Assembly: GCA_903859155.1 (NCBI GenBank)
Contig: CAIOLO010000115.1
Location: forward strand, 1 to 64,000
Length of the DNA: 64,000 nucleotides
From: an uncultured beta proteobacterium
GTDB taxonomy: Bacteria > Pseudomonadota > Gammaproteobacteria > Burkholderiales > SG8-39
Direction of reading: 5' to 3'
Below the pieces are notes generated by a model. That model was given only the letters and a program-made list of their open reading frames with translations. It searched no databases and had not been told where the DNA came from. Positions 21,275 through 30,416 of this stretch are shown here, one piece after another. Position 1 is the first letter of the stretch. Every line of letters starts with the position of its first letter. A program made the translations under genes and the position numbers.

Positions 21275-22345
21275 ATGCGGATGAACCTTCGCCGAACCGG
21301 TATTGCCGCCGCGCTGATCGCCGCACTGCTTTTTGGCCTGGGCACGCCGCTGGCGAAAATGCTGCTCGAACACGCCAGCCCCTGGCTGCTGGCGGCGCTG
21401 CTGTACCTGGGGTCGGGTGGCGGCCTGTGGGTGATGCGTATGCTGCGCGGCACCCCTGGCGTACAACTCACGCGGCAGGATTGGGGCTGGCTTGCCGGTG
21501 CCATCGTTTCCGGCGGGGTGTGCGCACCGGTGCTGCTGATGAGCGGCCTGGCGGCGATGTCGGCCTCGGGGGCGGCCCTGTTGCTCAATGCCGAGGCGGT
21601 GTTCACCGCGCTGCTCGCGTGGTTTGTGTTTCGCGAAAACTTCGATGCGCGCATCGCGCTGGGCATGCTCGCCATCGTGGCCGGGTCGATAGTGCTGGCC
21701 TGGCCACCGGACAATGCAGTGGAGATTGCCAGCGTCTGGCCTGCGCTGGCGGTGCTGGCGGCGTGTTTTGCCTGGGGCCTGGACAACAATCTGACCCGCA
21801 AAGTGGCGCTCGCCGATGCTTCCTGGATCGCGATGATCAAGGGTCTGTCGGCGGGTGCGAGCAACCTGGTGCTGGCCTGTATTCTCGGTGCCCAGTGGCC
21901 CGGCACGGCGACTGTCATGGGTGCGGCGCTGATCGGCTTTCTCAGTTACGGCGCCAGCCTGGCACTCTTTGTCATCGCCCTGCGACATCTGGGCAGCGCA
22001 CGTACCGGGGCCTATTTTTCGGTGGCGCCATTTTTTGGCGCTGCGCTGTCCCTGCTGCTGCTGGGCGAACCGCTGACCTTGCAATTGTTCGCGGGGGCGG
22101 CATTGATGGGTCTGGGGGTGGCCCTGCACCTGAGCGAACGGCACGAACACCTGCACGCGCACGCGCCCATCGAGCATGCGCACGAACACCTGCACGGCAG
22201 CGGCGATCCGCATCACGAACATGTGCATGACAATGCGCTCGATGCAGTCGCGCCCGGGCAGGGCCACAGCCACGTACACCGGCACCAGCCGCTGAAGCAC
22301 CAGCATGCCCATTTTCCCGACAGCCACCATCGGCACGAGCACTGA
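21275..22345 (+). CDS. EamA/DMT-superfamily transporter with histidine-rich tail
   Basis: 356-residue membrane protein of the drug/metabolite transporter superfamily, ten predicted helices in two EamA repeats (LFGLGTPLAKMLLEHASPWL in the first; WGLDNNLTRKVALADASWIA in the second). Past the last helix (about residue 285) is a soluble tail of about 67 residues with 23 histidines in HxH and HH patterns, unusual for the family. The tail suggests transition-metal binding (Ni, Zn, Co or Cu); the position just before a copper efflux operon fits a metal role, but this is inference. Start at 21275; a second ATG is at 21281. Confidence 0.88.
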   Translation: MRMNLRRTGIAAALIAALLFGLGTPLAKMLLEHASPWLLAALLYLGSGGGLWVMRMLRGTPGVQLTRQDWGWLAGAIVSGGVCAPVLLMSGLAAMSASGAALLLNAEAVFTALLAWFVFRENFDARIALGMLAIVAGSIVLAWPPDNAVEIASVWPALAVLAACFAWGLDNNLTRKVALADASWIAMIKGLSAGASNLVLACILGAQWPGTATVMGAALIGFLSYGASLALFVIALRHLGSARTGAYFSVAPFFGAALSLLLLGEPLTLQLFAGAALMGLGVALHLSERHEHLHAHAPIEHAHEHLHGSGDPHHEHVHDNALDAVAPGQGHSHVHRHQPLKHQHAHFPDSHHRHEH

Positions 22346-22464
22346 CAGCGCATTTGCGGGATTGACCTGAGTCAAATTCGGAGCCATGGCGATGCGCTAC
22401 AGTCGGTCCTGACCATATCCAAATGCCATCGGCGGGCCGAATCGACCGTGCTAGACTGATACAC

Positions 22465-22860
22465 ATGTATCTATCCCGGCAGAAACGCAGGTTGCTGGCG
22501 CTGTTCGGCGCAGCGGTGATGCTGTTCGCGCAATTTGCCATGGCGGCCAATGCCTGCATGGACATGGAGCCGGCGCAGGCGATCTCGATGGCGGCCACCA
22601 TGGCCGACATGAGCACGCCCTGTCATGATGCCGATCCCGGCGAACTCAATGCCTGCGTGACCTACTGCCAGGTCGGTGTGTCTTCGTCCGCCGATATTCA
22701 GTTCACCGCCATATCCGTGCTGATGCCGGTGCCTGCCTACCATGTCGCCAGGCAGGATTTCCTTTCTGTAACACCATCCGATCAGGGCTACGCCCAGACG
22801 CGGCTCAAACGCGTCACCGCACCACCTGCCATGGTGCGCAACTGCTGCCTCCGAATCTAG
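22465..22860 (+). CDS. Small exported cysteine-containing protein ahead of copper efflux genes
   Basis: 131 aa with an N-terminal hydrophobic segment (LLALFGAAVMLFAQFAMAAN, probable signal peptide). Mature part contains six or seven cysteines in ACMDM, PCHD, ACVTYCQ and NCC contexts and several Met and His residues. Resembles the short DUF2946-like proteins often seen before CusCBA-type operons; I cannot confirm the family. The ATG at 22465 is chosen as the start of the signal peptide. It is probably the first gene of the cus operon, 75 bases before the TolC-like gene. Confidence 0.7.
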   Translation: MYLSRQKRRLLALFGAAVMLFAQFAMAANACMDMEPAQAISMAATMADMSTPCHDADPGELNACVTYCQVGVSSSADIQFTAISVLMPVPAYHVARQDFLSVTPSDQGYAQTRLKRVTAPPAMVRNCCLRI

Positions 22861-22935
22861 ACCTCCACCAAGACGCTTGTGTCCGCAGCCGCCCGGCGCG
22901 CTGCGGAGTTTGCCGTTCTTGTCAAAGGAGGTCGC

Positions 22936-24345
22936 ATGTTTGCTCTCACCAGTTGTTCCTGCTTCAAATCTGTCCGGCGCGCGCTTGTGCTCGCTGTAGC
23001 CACGGCTGTAGCCGCAGCCGCGGGGACCGCATTCGCGGGCGAAACGGATAAAGCGGTAATTGGAAATTCCGCTTCGGTGGTGTTTGTCCAGGCCGCAGTA
23101 GCGGCTGAGGCGCCGGAGGTGGGCTTGCGGCAGCTGATCGGGGAGGCGCTCAAGTTCAATCCCGAGATTGCCGCGGCCCTGCATGAGAAGGACGCCGCCG
23201 GCCATCGCATCTCGCCGGCCGGTGCGCTCGACGACCCGACGCTGGAGGCCGGGTTCCTCAATCTGCCGATCAATTCCCTGCGCTTCAATCGCGAGGACAT
23301 GACCATGAAGATGCTGGGTATCGCGCAGAAGCTTCCCTACCCCGGCAAACTCGGCCTGCGCCAGGACGTCGCCGCCAAGAATTCGGAGTCGGTTGCCTTC
23401 GGTTACCGCGAAACCGTCGGCCGGGTGATTCGCGAAGTCCGGATCGCGTATTACGATCTGGCGCTGATTGACAGCACCATCGCGCTGATGGAACGCAACC
23501 GGCAACTGATCGGGCAGCTGCTGCGCATCGCCGAGGGGCGCTACAGTGTCGGCCAGAGCGCGCAGGCCGAGGTGCTCAAGGCGCAGACGCAGCTCGCCAA
23601 AATGACCGAGGAGCTGGTGCGCGCGCGGCGCGAACGGCGCACCCTGGAGGCGGATCTGCAGCGCGCACTGGGACGGGGCGCGGAGGCTGCGGCGATCCGG
23701 CCCGAAATGCCGCGCCTGGACGCTGCTCCCCTGAGTCTCGATGCGTTGCGCGAGGCGGCACTGCGCGAGCGTCCGCAACTGCTGGGTCTGCAGGCTTTGA
23801 TCGACAAGAGCCAGAAGTCCCTGGAGCTGGCGCGCAAGGAATACTACCCGGACTTCGACGTGCGTCTTGCCTACGGGCAAAGAGACCGGGCCCTGGACGG
23901 GATGTCGCGCCCCGACATGCTCAGTCTGACGGTGGCCATCAACCTGCCGGTGTGGCGCAAGGACAAACTCGACCCGCTGGTGGCCGAGGCGCAGGCGATG
24001 CGCGAGCAGGCGGAGAGCCTGTACCAGGGCCAGTACAACGACCTGCTTGCGAAATTGCGCCAGCAGGTGGCGATAGCCGAGCAGAGCCGCGAATCGGCGC
24101 GCCTGTTCGAGACCGGCATCCTGCCGCAGGCGCGACTGGCGCTGGAATCGGCGCTCGCGGCCTACCGGGTCAATCGCATCGACTTCCCGATGCTGCTCGA
24201 CAGCCAGATGGCGGTGCTGAGCTACGAAATCAGCCATGCAGGGGCGCTGGTTGCGCTGAACAAGGCGCTCGCGGAGATCGACCAGCTGACCGGAAAGCCG
24301 GTGCTGGAGGCGCAATCGGCATCAGCTCAAGGAGAAACCAAGTGA
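22936..24345 (+). CDS. cusC: TolC-family outer membrane efflux protein (CusC-like)
   Basis: 469 aa outer-membrane channel of the copper RND system. Signal peptide at residues 1-35 (hydrophobic, ending AFAG). Two TolC repeats of coiled helices with LRQLIGEALKFNPEIAAALH and LDALREAALRERPQLLGLQA at their starts, plus YPDFDVRLAYGQRD. A strong AAAGGAGG ribosome binding site lies 5 bases before the ATG. Its TGA overlaps the GTG of the adaptor gene (GTGA at 24342-24345). Operon: small exported protein, TolC, adaptor, RND pump, CusF. Confidence 0.92.
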   Translation: MFALTSCSCFKSVRRALVLAVATAVAAAAGTAFAGETDKAVIGNSASVVFVQAAVAAEAPEVGLRQLIGEALKFNPEIAAALHEKDAAGHRISPAGALDDPTLEAGFLNLPINSLRFNREDMTMKMLGIAQKLPYPGKLGLRQDVAAKNSESVAFGYRETVGRVIREVRIAYYDLALIDSTIALMERNRQLIGQLLRIAEGRYSVGQSAQAEVLKAQTQLAKMTEELVRARRERRTLEADLQRALGRGAEAAAIRPEMPRLDAAPLSLDALREAALRERPQLLGLQALIDKSQKSLELARKEYYPDFDVRLAYGQRDRALDGMSRPDMLSLTVAINLPVWRKDKLDPLVAEAQAMREQAESLYQGQYNDLLAKLRQQVAIAEQSRESARLFETGILPQARLALESALAAYRVNRIDFPMLLDSQMAVLSYEISHAGALVALNKALAEIDQLTGKPVLEAQSASAQGETK

Positions 24346-25811
24346 AACGACTGCTTTCGTTCTCGGCATTGCTGGTCCTGCTTGGCCTTGCGGCGGGTGC
24401 GGGTTACTGGTTTGGTGCGGATAGGCCGGCGCCGGCCGCCGTTGTGCAAGCGGAACGCAAGGTCCTGTACTACCGCGATCCGATGGGCTTGCTCGAGCGG
24501 TCGCCGCTGCCGAAAAAGGATTCCATGGGCATGGACTATCTGCCTGTCTATGCGGATGAGGACGCGGTCGCGCAGGGCGAAAAGCCGAAGGGCAAGGTCC
24601 TCTACTACCGCAACCCCATGGGTCTGGCCGACACCTCGCCGCTGCCGAAAAAAGATTCCATGGGCATGGACTACGTCCCGGTCTATGAAGGCGATGAAGC
24701 GCAGGACGCGGGTGTGAGAATCAGTCCCGACAGGGTGCAGAAGCTCGGCGTGAGGACCGAAGCCGCCGCGCTGCGCAGCCTGGCTCACACCATCCGGGCG
24801 GTGGGAACAATACAGATCGACGAGCGCTCGCAGCGCACGGTTGCGCCGCGTTTCGAGGGCTGGATCCAGCGCCTGCATGTGAGCACCACCGGGCAGCGGG
24901 TGCAGCGCGGACAGCCGTTGATGGAAGTCTACGGTCCGGACCTGGTGGCCGCGCAGCAGGAGTATGTGGTGGCGATCAAGGGTGTGGCCGCGCTCAAGGA
25001 CGCAGCGCCTGAGATGCAGGCCAACATGCGCAACCTGGCCGAGGCCGGCCTGCAGAGGCTGCGCAACTGGGACATCGACGAGCAGGAACTCGCGCACCTG
25101 CGCGAGGAAGGCAAGCCCGGCAACACCATCACGCTGCGTTCCCCGGTGAGCGGCGTGGTGGTGGACAAGCCCGCGGTGCAGGGCATGCGCTTCATGCCCG
25201 GGGAGGTGCTCTACAAGATCGCCGATCTGTCCTCGGTGTGGCTGCTTGCGGACATATTCGAACAGGACATCGCACTGGTGCGTGCGGGACAGGTGGTGAA
25301 GATCCGGGTGAACGCCTACCCGGACAGGATCTTTCAGGGAAAGGTCGCATTCATCTACCCGAGTGTGACCCCGGAAACCCGCACCGTCCGTGCGCGCATC
25401 GAGCTCTCCAACCCGGGACTGCTGCTCAAGCCGGCCATGTACGCCAGCCTGGAACTGTCCGCGGGGGAGGGGCTCGCCAGGCGTCTGGCGGTGCCCGATT
25501 CCGCGGTACTGGACAGCGGCACGCGCCAGATCGTGCTGGTGCGCCGCGGCGAGGGCTCGTTCGAGCCGCGCGAAGTCAGGCTCGGACTGCGGGGCGATGG
25601 ATATGTCGAGGTGCTCGACGGACTCAAGGCGGGCGAGGACGTCGTCGTCAGCGCCAATTTCCTGATCGATGCCGAAAGCAATCTGCGCGCTGCCATCGGC
25701 GGCTTCGGACAGGCCGCACCGGGCGGCCCGCTACCGGCCGATGCGCTGAAGCCGCTTGCGAGCCCGCGGGCGGAGGGGGCCGCCCCCGCCAACCCGCACC
25801 AGGGGCATTGA
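24342..25811 (+). CDS. cusB: RND periplasmic adaptor (CusB-like) with duplicated metal-binding domain
   Basis: 489 aa. Membrane anchor/signal at residues 3-24. Two tandem copies of a metal-binding motif follow, YYRDPMGLLERSPLPKKDSM and YYRNPMGLADTSPLPKKDSM, each continuing GMDY-P-Y, 45 residues apart (135 bases). The motif corresponds to the heavy-metal-binding domain of some CusB proteins, here with methionines rather than cysteines. The adaptor core has the barrel-sandwich (APRFEGWIQRLHVSTTGQRV), a helical hairpin, GEVLYKIADLSSVWLLADIF, and the membrane-proximal domain. Start GTG is coupled to the TolC stop. It carries Cu(I) or Ag(I) to the pump. Confidence 0.93.
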   Translation: MKRLLSFSALLVLLGLAAGAGYWFGADRPAPAAVVQAERKVLYYRDPMGLLERSPLPKKDSMGMDYLPVYADEDAVAQGEKPKGKVLYYRNPMGLADTSPLPKKDSMGMDYVPVYEGDEAQDAGVRISPDRVQKLGVRTEAAALRSLAHTIRAVGTIQIDERSQRTVAPRFEGWIQRLHVSTTGQRVQRGQPLMEVYGPDLVAAQQEYVVAIKGVAALKDAAPEMQANMRNLAEAGLQRLRNWDIDEQELAHLREEGKPGNTITLRSPVSGVVVDKPAVQGMRFMPGEVLYKIADLSSVWLLADIFEQDIALVRAGQVVKIRVNAYPDRIFQGKVAFIYPSVTPETRTVRARIELSNPGLLLKPAMYASLELSAGEGLARRLAVPDSAVLDSGTRQIVLVRRGEGSFEPREVRLGLRGDGYVEVLDGLKAGEDVVVSANFLIDAESNLRAAIGGFGQAAPGGPLPADALKPLASPRAEGAAPANPHQGH

Positions 25812-25812
25812 C

Positions 25813-28800
25813 ATGTTGAGCCGCATCATCGAGTGGTCGGTGCGCCATGTCTTTCTGGTGCTGCTGGGCGCGTTTTTCATGGTCGCCTGGGGCGTTTATG
25901 CGGTAATCAACACCCCCATAGACGCACTGCCTGACCTGTCCGACGTGCAGGTGATCGTCTATACCGAATACCCGGGGCAGGCGCCCCAGGTGGTGGAGGA
26001 TCAGGTCACCTATCCGCTGACCACGGCGATGCTGAGCGTGCCGCGCTCGAAGGTGGTGCGCGGTTTTTCCAATTTTGCGGTGTCCTTCGTCTACGTCATT
26101 TTCGAGGATGGCACCGATATTTATTGGGCGCGTTCGCGCGTCCTCGAATACCTGAATTTCGCCTCGAGCCGCTTGCCCCGTGGCGTCACGCCCACGCTGG
26201 GGCCGGATGCCACCGGAGTCGGCTGGGTCTATCAATACGTCGTCACCGCCAGGCAGCGCACCCTCGCCGAACTGCGCGCGATCCAGGACTGGTTCGTGCG
26301 CTACCAGCTGACCAAGGCGCACGGGGTGGCGGAAGTGGCGAGCCTGGGCGGATTCGTCAAGTCCTACCAGGTCACGGTTGACCCGCGGCGCATGCAGGCC
26401 TACGGCATTCCGTTGAAAAAGGTCACCGAAGTCATCGCCTCGAGCAACCGCGACGTTGGCGGGCGTGCGCTGGAGATGGCCGAAACCGAGTACGTGGTGC
26501 GCGGCCGTGGCTATCTGCGCGGCATCGGCGACCTGGAAAACCTGGTGGTGAGCTCGAGCGGCGGCACGCCCGTGCTGCTGCGCGATATTTCACGTGTCGA
26601 GCTGGTGCCCGATGAGCGCCGCGGCATCGCCGAGCTCGACGGCGAAGGCGAGGTGGTGGCGGGGATCGCGATGGCGCGCTATGGCCAGAATGCGCTGGAC
26701 GTGATCCAGGGCCTCAAGGAGAAAATTGCCGAAATCACACCGGGTCTGCCCGACGGTGTGTCGATACAAAGCGTCTACGACCGCTCCGACCTGATCCATC
26801 GGGCGATCCAGAATCTTCGCTCCACCTTGATCGAGGAAAGCGTGATCGTGGCCCTGGTATGCGTGGTCTTTCTCATGCACGCGCGCAGCGCGCTGGTGGC
26901 GATCATCATGCTGCCGATCGGCGTGCTGATGGCCTTTATCGCAATGGGATTGCTCGGCCTCAATTCGAACCTCATGAGCCTGGGAGGCATCGCCATCGCG
27001 ATCGGGGCGATGATCGATGCCGCCATCGTGATGATCGAAAACGCGCACAAGCACCTGGAGCGCCTGGCACCGGGCGGGTCGCGCCTCGAGGCGATCATCG
27101 CCGCGTGCCGCGAGGTCGGCCCGGCGCTGTTCTTCTGCCTGCTGATCATCACGGTCTCGTTCCTGCCTGTATTTACGCTTGAAGCTCAGGAAGGGCGCAT
27201 GTTCCAGCCCCTCGCCTATACGAAAACCTTTTCCATGGCCGGCGCCGCGCTGCTATCCATCACCCTGGTTCCGGGGCTGATGCTGCTTTTCATCCGCGGG
27301 CGCATTCCCGAGGAGCGCAAGAACCCCATCGTCCGCTTCCTCATCTGGATCTACAAACCTATCATCACTCAGGTCATGCAATGGAAAATCGTCGTCGTCC
27401 TTGCCGCGATTCTGGTGCTGGCCGCCACGGCCTATCCGGCCATGAAGCTGGGGACCGAGTTCATGCCGATCCTGAACGAAGGCACGCTGCTCTACATGCC
27501 CTCGACCCTGCCGGGCATATCCGTGACCAAGGCGGGCGAGCTGCTGCAGATGCAGGACAAGATCATCAAGGGCTTCCCCGAGGTGGCCTCGGTATTCGGC
27601 AAGGCGGGCCGCGCCAGCAGCGCCACCGACCCGGCGCCGCTGGAGATGGCCGAGACGGTGATCAACTTGAAACCCGAATCCGAATGGCGGCCGGGGATGA
27701 CTATCGACAAGCTGATCGCCGAGCTTGACCGCGCGGTGCAGATGCCCGGTGTCAGCAACGCCTGGACCATGCCGATCAAGGCGCGCCTGGACATGCTCTC
27801 GACAGGAATACGCACCCCGATCGGCATCAAGGTGTTCGGCAAGGACCTGGAGGGGATGGAAACGCTGGCGCGGCAGATCGAGGCGGTGGTGAAGACGGTT
27901 CCGGGCACCTCCAGCGCCTACGCCGAGCGCATCACCGGGGGGTATTACCTGGACATCGAGCCTGACCGCAGCGCGCTGGCGCGTTACGGTCTTGCCGTCG
28001 GCGATTTTCTGGAGGTGGTCGGGACCGCGCTGGGCGGAGAGACGGTCACCACCACCGTGGAGGGGCGCGAGCGCTTTGGCGTGAGCGTGCGCTATCCGCG
28101 CGAGCTGCGCGCCAATCCGCAATTGATCGCCACGCAAGTGCTGGTGCCGACGATGGACAAGGCGATGGTCCCGCTCGGGCAGCTGGCAAGGGTCAGTCTG
28201 GTCAAGGGACCGCCGGGAATCCGCACCGAGAACGCGCTGCTGTCAGCCTATATTTTTGTCGACATCCGCGGCCGGGACATCGGCGGTTATGTCGCCGAAG
28301 CGCAGAAGGCGGTCAGAGAGCAGGTGAAATTCCCGCCCGGCTATTACGCCACCTGGAGCGGCCAGTTCGAATACATGCAGCGCGCCATTGAAAGACTCAA
28401 AATCGTGGTGCCGCTGACGCTGCTGATCGTGTTCGTGCTTCTTTACCTCAACTTCAACCGCCTCACCGAAACCCTGATCGTGATGCTGTCGGTGCCTTTC
28501 TCCCTGGTCGGCGGGGTCTGGTACATGTACTGGCTGGGCTACAACATGAGCGTCGCGGTGGCGGTGGGATTCATTGCGCTGGCCGGCGTGGCCGCCGAGA
28601 CGGGTGTGGTGATGCTGATCTACCTGGACCATGCGCTCGAGGAGATTCGCGCGCAATGCCGGGCCGAGGGCCGAAGCGTGACATCCCAGGATCTCTACGC
28701 GGCGGTCATGCGCGGCGCGGTCGAGCGCGTGCGCCCGAAGATGATGACGGTGGTGGCGATCATGGCGGGCCTGCTGCCCATCATGTGGAGCACCGGCACC

Positions 28801-28935
28801 GGGTCGGAAGTGATGCGGCGCATCGCCGCGCCGATGATAGGGGGCATGGTGTCCGCGACCGTGCTCACGCTGGTGGTGATCCCGGCGATCTATGCGCTGG
28901 TGAAGGAAGCGGGTATCCGGCGCGGCCGCGCTTGA
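25813..28935 (+). CDS. cusA: CusA-type heavy-metal RND efflux pump
   Basis: 1040 aa inner-membrane proton/metal antiporter of the HME-RND family, monovalent copper/silver group. Landmarks: DVQVIVYTEYPGQAPQVVED, VVRGFSNFAVSFVYVIFEDG, and transmembrane helix 4 with GAMIDAAIVMIENAH as in CusA/SilA (not the divalent-cation CzcA motif). The periplasmic domain contains methionines in the expected region (TRPIGIKVFG preceding). Two six-helix halves are complete. Starts one base after the adaptor TGA. The Cu(I)-exporting core of the operon. Confidence 0.95.
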   Translation: MLSRIIEWSVRHVFLVLLGAFFMVAWGVYAVINTPIDALPDLSDVQVIVYTEYPGQAPQVVEDQVTYPLTTAMLSVPRSKVVRGFSNFAVSFVYVIFEDGTDIYWARSRVLEYLNFASSRLPRGVTPTLGPDATGVGWVYQYVVTARQRTLAELRAIQDWFVRYQLTKAHGVAEVASLGGFVKSYQVTVDPRRMQAYGIPLKKVTEVIASSNRDVGGRALEMAETEYVVRGRGYLRGIGDLENLVVSSSGGTPVLLRDISRVELVPDERRGIAELDGEGEVVAGIAMARYGQNALDVIQGLKEKIAEITPGLPDGVSIQSVYDRSDLIHRAIQNLRSTLIEESVIVALVCVVFLMHARSALVAIIMLPIGVLMAFIAMGLLGLNSNLMSLGGIAIAIGAMIDAAIVMIENAHKHLERLAPGGSRLEAIIAACREVGPALFFCLLIITVSFLPVFTLEAQEGRMFQPLAYTKTFSMAGAALLSITLVPGLMLLFIRGRIPEERKNPIVRFLIWIYKPIITQVMQWKIVVVLAAILVLAATAYPAMKLGTEFMPILNEGTLLYMPSTLPGISVTKAGELLQMQDKIIKGFPEVASVFGKAGRASSATDPAPLEMAETVINLKPESEWRPGMTIDKLIAELDRAVQMPGVSNAWTMPIKARLDMLSTGIRTPIGIKVFGKDLEGMETLARQIEAVVKTVPGTSSAYAERITGGYYLDIEPDRSALARYGLAVGDFLEVVGTALGGETVTTTVEGRERFGVSVRYPRELRANPQLIATQVLVPTMDKAMVPLGQLARVSLVKGPPGIRTENALLSAYIFVDIRGRDIGGYVAEAQKAVREQVKFPPGYYATWSGQFEYMQRAIERLKIVVPLTLLIVFVLLYLNFNRLTETLIVMLSVPFSLVGGVWYMYWLGYNMSVAVAVGFIALAGVAAETGVVMLIYLDHALEEIRAQCRAEGRSVTSQDLYAAVMRGAVERVRPKMMTVVAIMAGLLPIMWSTGTGSEVMRRIAAPMIGGMVSATVLTLVVIPAIYALVKEAGIRRGRA

Positions 28936-29012
28936 CAGAGCGAAGCATTTTGAACGGCTGTTGTCCGTTGTGGGTGAAGAGTGTGTCGTCAATTTCAACC
29001 GGGAGATTTCAG

Positions 29013-29402
29013 ATGAAACAAATCAAGGCCTTTGCCACGGTATTTGCGATATTGCTTGCGGCAGCCTCCGGCGCGCATGCCCAATCCGGCGGAATGAAGG
29101 GCATGGATATGAAAAGCGCACCCGCGCATGACATGTCCATGCACGACATGAAAGGGATGGAGTCCGCCAAGTCAGGCCCGACCCACAACGGGGTTGGTAC
29201 GGTGCAAAAAACCGATCCGGCCAAAGGGACGGTGACCATAGCCCACGGCGCGGTGAAGAGTCTGAACTGGCCCGCGATGACCATGAGCTTCGCGGTAAAG
29301 GACAAGGCGCTGCTCGACAAGATCGTGCCGGGTGCGAAAGTGGCGTTCGGATTCGTTCAGAACGGCCAGGACTTCGTGGTCACCGAGATAAAGTCGCAAT
29401 AG
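29013..29402 (+). CDS. cusF: CusF-type periplasmic copper chaperone
   Basis: 129 aa with a signal peptide (ending GAHAQ) and a Met/His-rich linker (GMKGMDM, HDMSMHDMKGM). The small OB-fold domain carries the CusF ligand set: His in IAHGAVKSL, then NWPAMTMSF with the Trp and two Met that bind Cu(I) in CusF. Hands copper to the CusB adaptor. GGGAG ribosome binding site 8 bases upstream. It is the last gene of the operon, 77 bases after cusA. Confidence 0.94.
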   Translation: MKQIKAFATVFAILLAAASGAHAQSGGMKGMDMKSAPAHDMSMHDMKGMESAKSGPTHNGVGTVQKTDPAKGTVTIAHGAVKSLNWPAMTMSFAVKDKALLDKIVPGAKVAFGFVQNGQDFVVTEIKSQ

Positions 29403-29807
29403 GGAAAGCTCAGAAGGCGGTTCCGATCGTTCATCAATTTGACCCGCGTTGGTTCGCGCTCGTTCGGATGGCAGCCTGACGCTTTAATGGTATTAAATAT
29501 TACATATTTGGATATAAACAGGCTAATAAAGTACGTTGTATAACGATTGCAAAATAAAAAGTATTAAAATATTGATTCAATTTCCGGCTCTGCGGGTGCC
29601 GAAAATACGCCCCGGCTTGGTCGCGACGCACGCCGTGCCTGTCCACGGGGATTTGACACCTTCGCCGAGATTCGAATCAGGAAGCCATGCCTGTTCCTGA
29701 GCGAACAAGGTCAGATTGAATTTCGAGCAGATGGCGATGATCGCGGTGCGCTTCCGCGGCCAGGTGAATGCGATAATCGGGCATTCCCCGATGGCAGGAT
29801 TTTCCAG
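29403..29807. other. Intergenic region with an AT-rich island
   Basis: 405 bases without a credible gene between cusF and the second chromate transporter. Bases about 29485-29585 are strongly AT-rich (ATTAAATATTACATATTTGG, then repeated TATTAAAATATTG-type runs) in otherwise GC-rich DNA. It may hold a promoter for the transporter genes, a protein-binding region, or a relic of inserted DNA. I saw no terminator stem or repeat unit. Confidence 0.6.
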
Positions 29808-30416
29808 ATGACCGATGCTTCGCCGCCGGCCAAGGCTGCTGCCTTGCGCTCAGAAATCACTCCCTGGGCGCTGTATCTGGCCTTCACCAAGACCTCACTC
29901 TCGGGGTTTGGCGGCACGCTGTTCTGGGCGCGCCGCAAACTGGTCGAGGATCTGCAATGGCTCACCGCGGCGGAATTCAACGAGTACTACTCGCTGGGCC
30001 AGGTGATCCCGGGTGCCAACATGTATAACTTTGCGATTCTGTTCGGTTATCGCTCGGCGGGGGTGCGTGGCGCGGTAGCCGGGGCGCTGGGTTTTTTCAG
30101 CATGCCCATGTTCGTGGTGCTGAGCGCCGCCTGGCTGTATCAGCAGTACGGCGCGCAACCGCTGGTGCACAAGGCGTTGACGGGAATGTTCGCGGTGGTG
30201 GTGGGCCTGACCATCGCCAACGCCTACAAGATGGCACAGGCGCTGCCGCGCAAATGGCGGCTGTGGATATTCACGCTGCTGACATTTACCGCGGTGGGCG
30301 CGCTGCGCTGGCCGCTGCTGGCGGTCATGCTGGTGGTCGGACCTGTGGCCATTGCGCTTGCCTGGCGCGACAGCCAGGCGCAATTGGCTGCAGATCTTTC
30401 CGCAGGTGAGCGCTGA
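29808..30416 (+). CDS. Chromate transporter, N-terminal-type half (pair 2)
   Basis: 202-residue CHR-family membrane protein: YLAFTKTSLSGFGGTLFWAR, FNEYYSLGQVIPGANMYNFA and hydrophobic helices, like the first half of pair 1 at 19938. TGA overlaps the next ATG (TGATG at 30414-30418), so both halves are co-translated. The ATG at 29808 has no strong ribosome binding site; a weak GGCAGGA lies upstream. Whether it transports chromate or another oxyanion is unknown. Confidence 0.9.
   Translation: MTDASPPAKAAALRSEITPWALYLAFTKTSLSGFGGTLFWARRKLVEDLQWLTAAEFNEYYSLGQVIPGANMYNFAILFGYRSAGVRGAVAGALGFFSMPMFVVLSAAWLYQQYGAQPLVHKALTGMFAVVVGLTIANAYKMAQALPRKWRLWIFTLLTFTAVGALRWPLLAVMLVVGPVAIALAWRDSQAQLAADLSAGER

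Noticed and set aside
22465-22860. Copper chaperone CopZ or CusF paralogue
   Set aside because: No MxCxxC or CusF ligand set; only scattered cysteines after a signal peptide.
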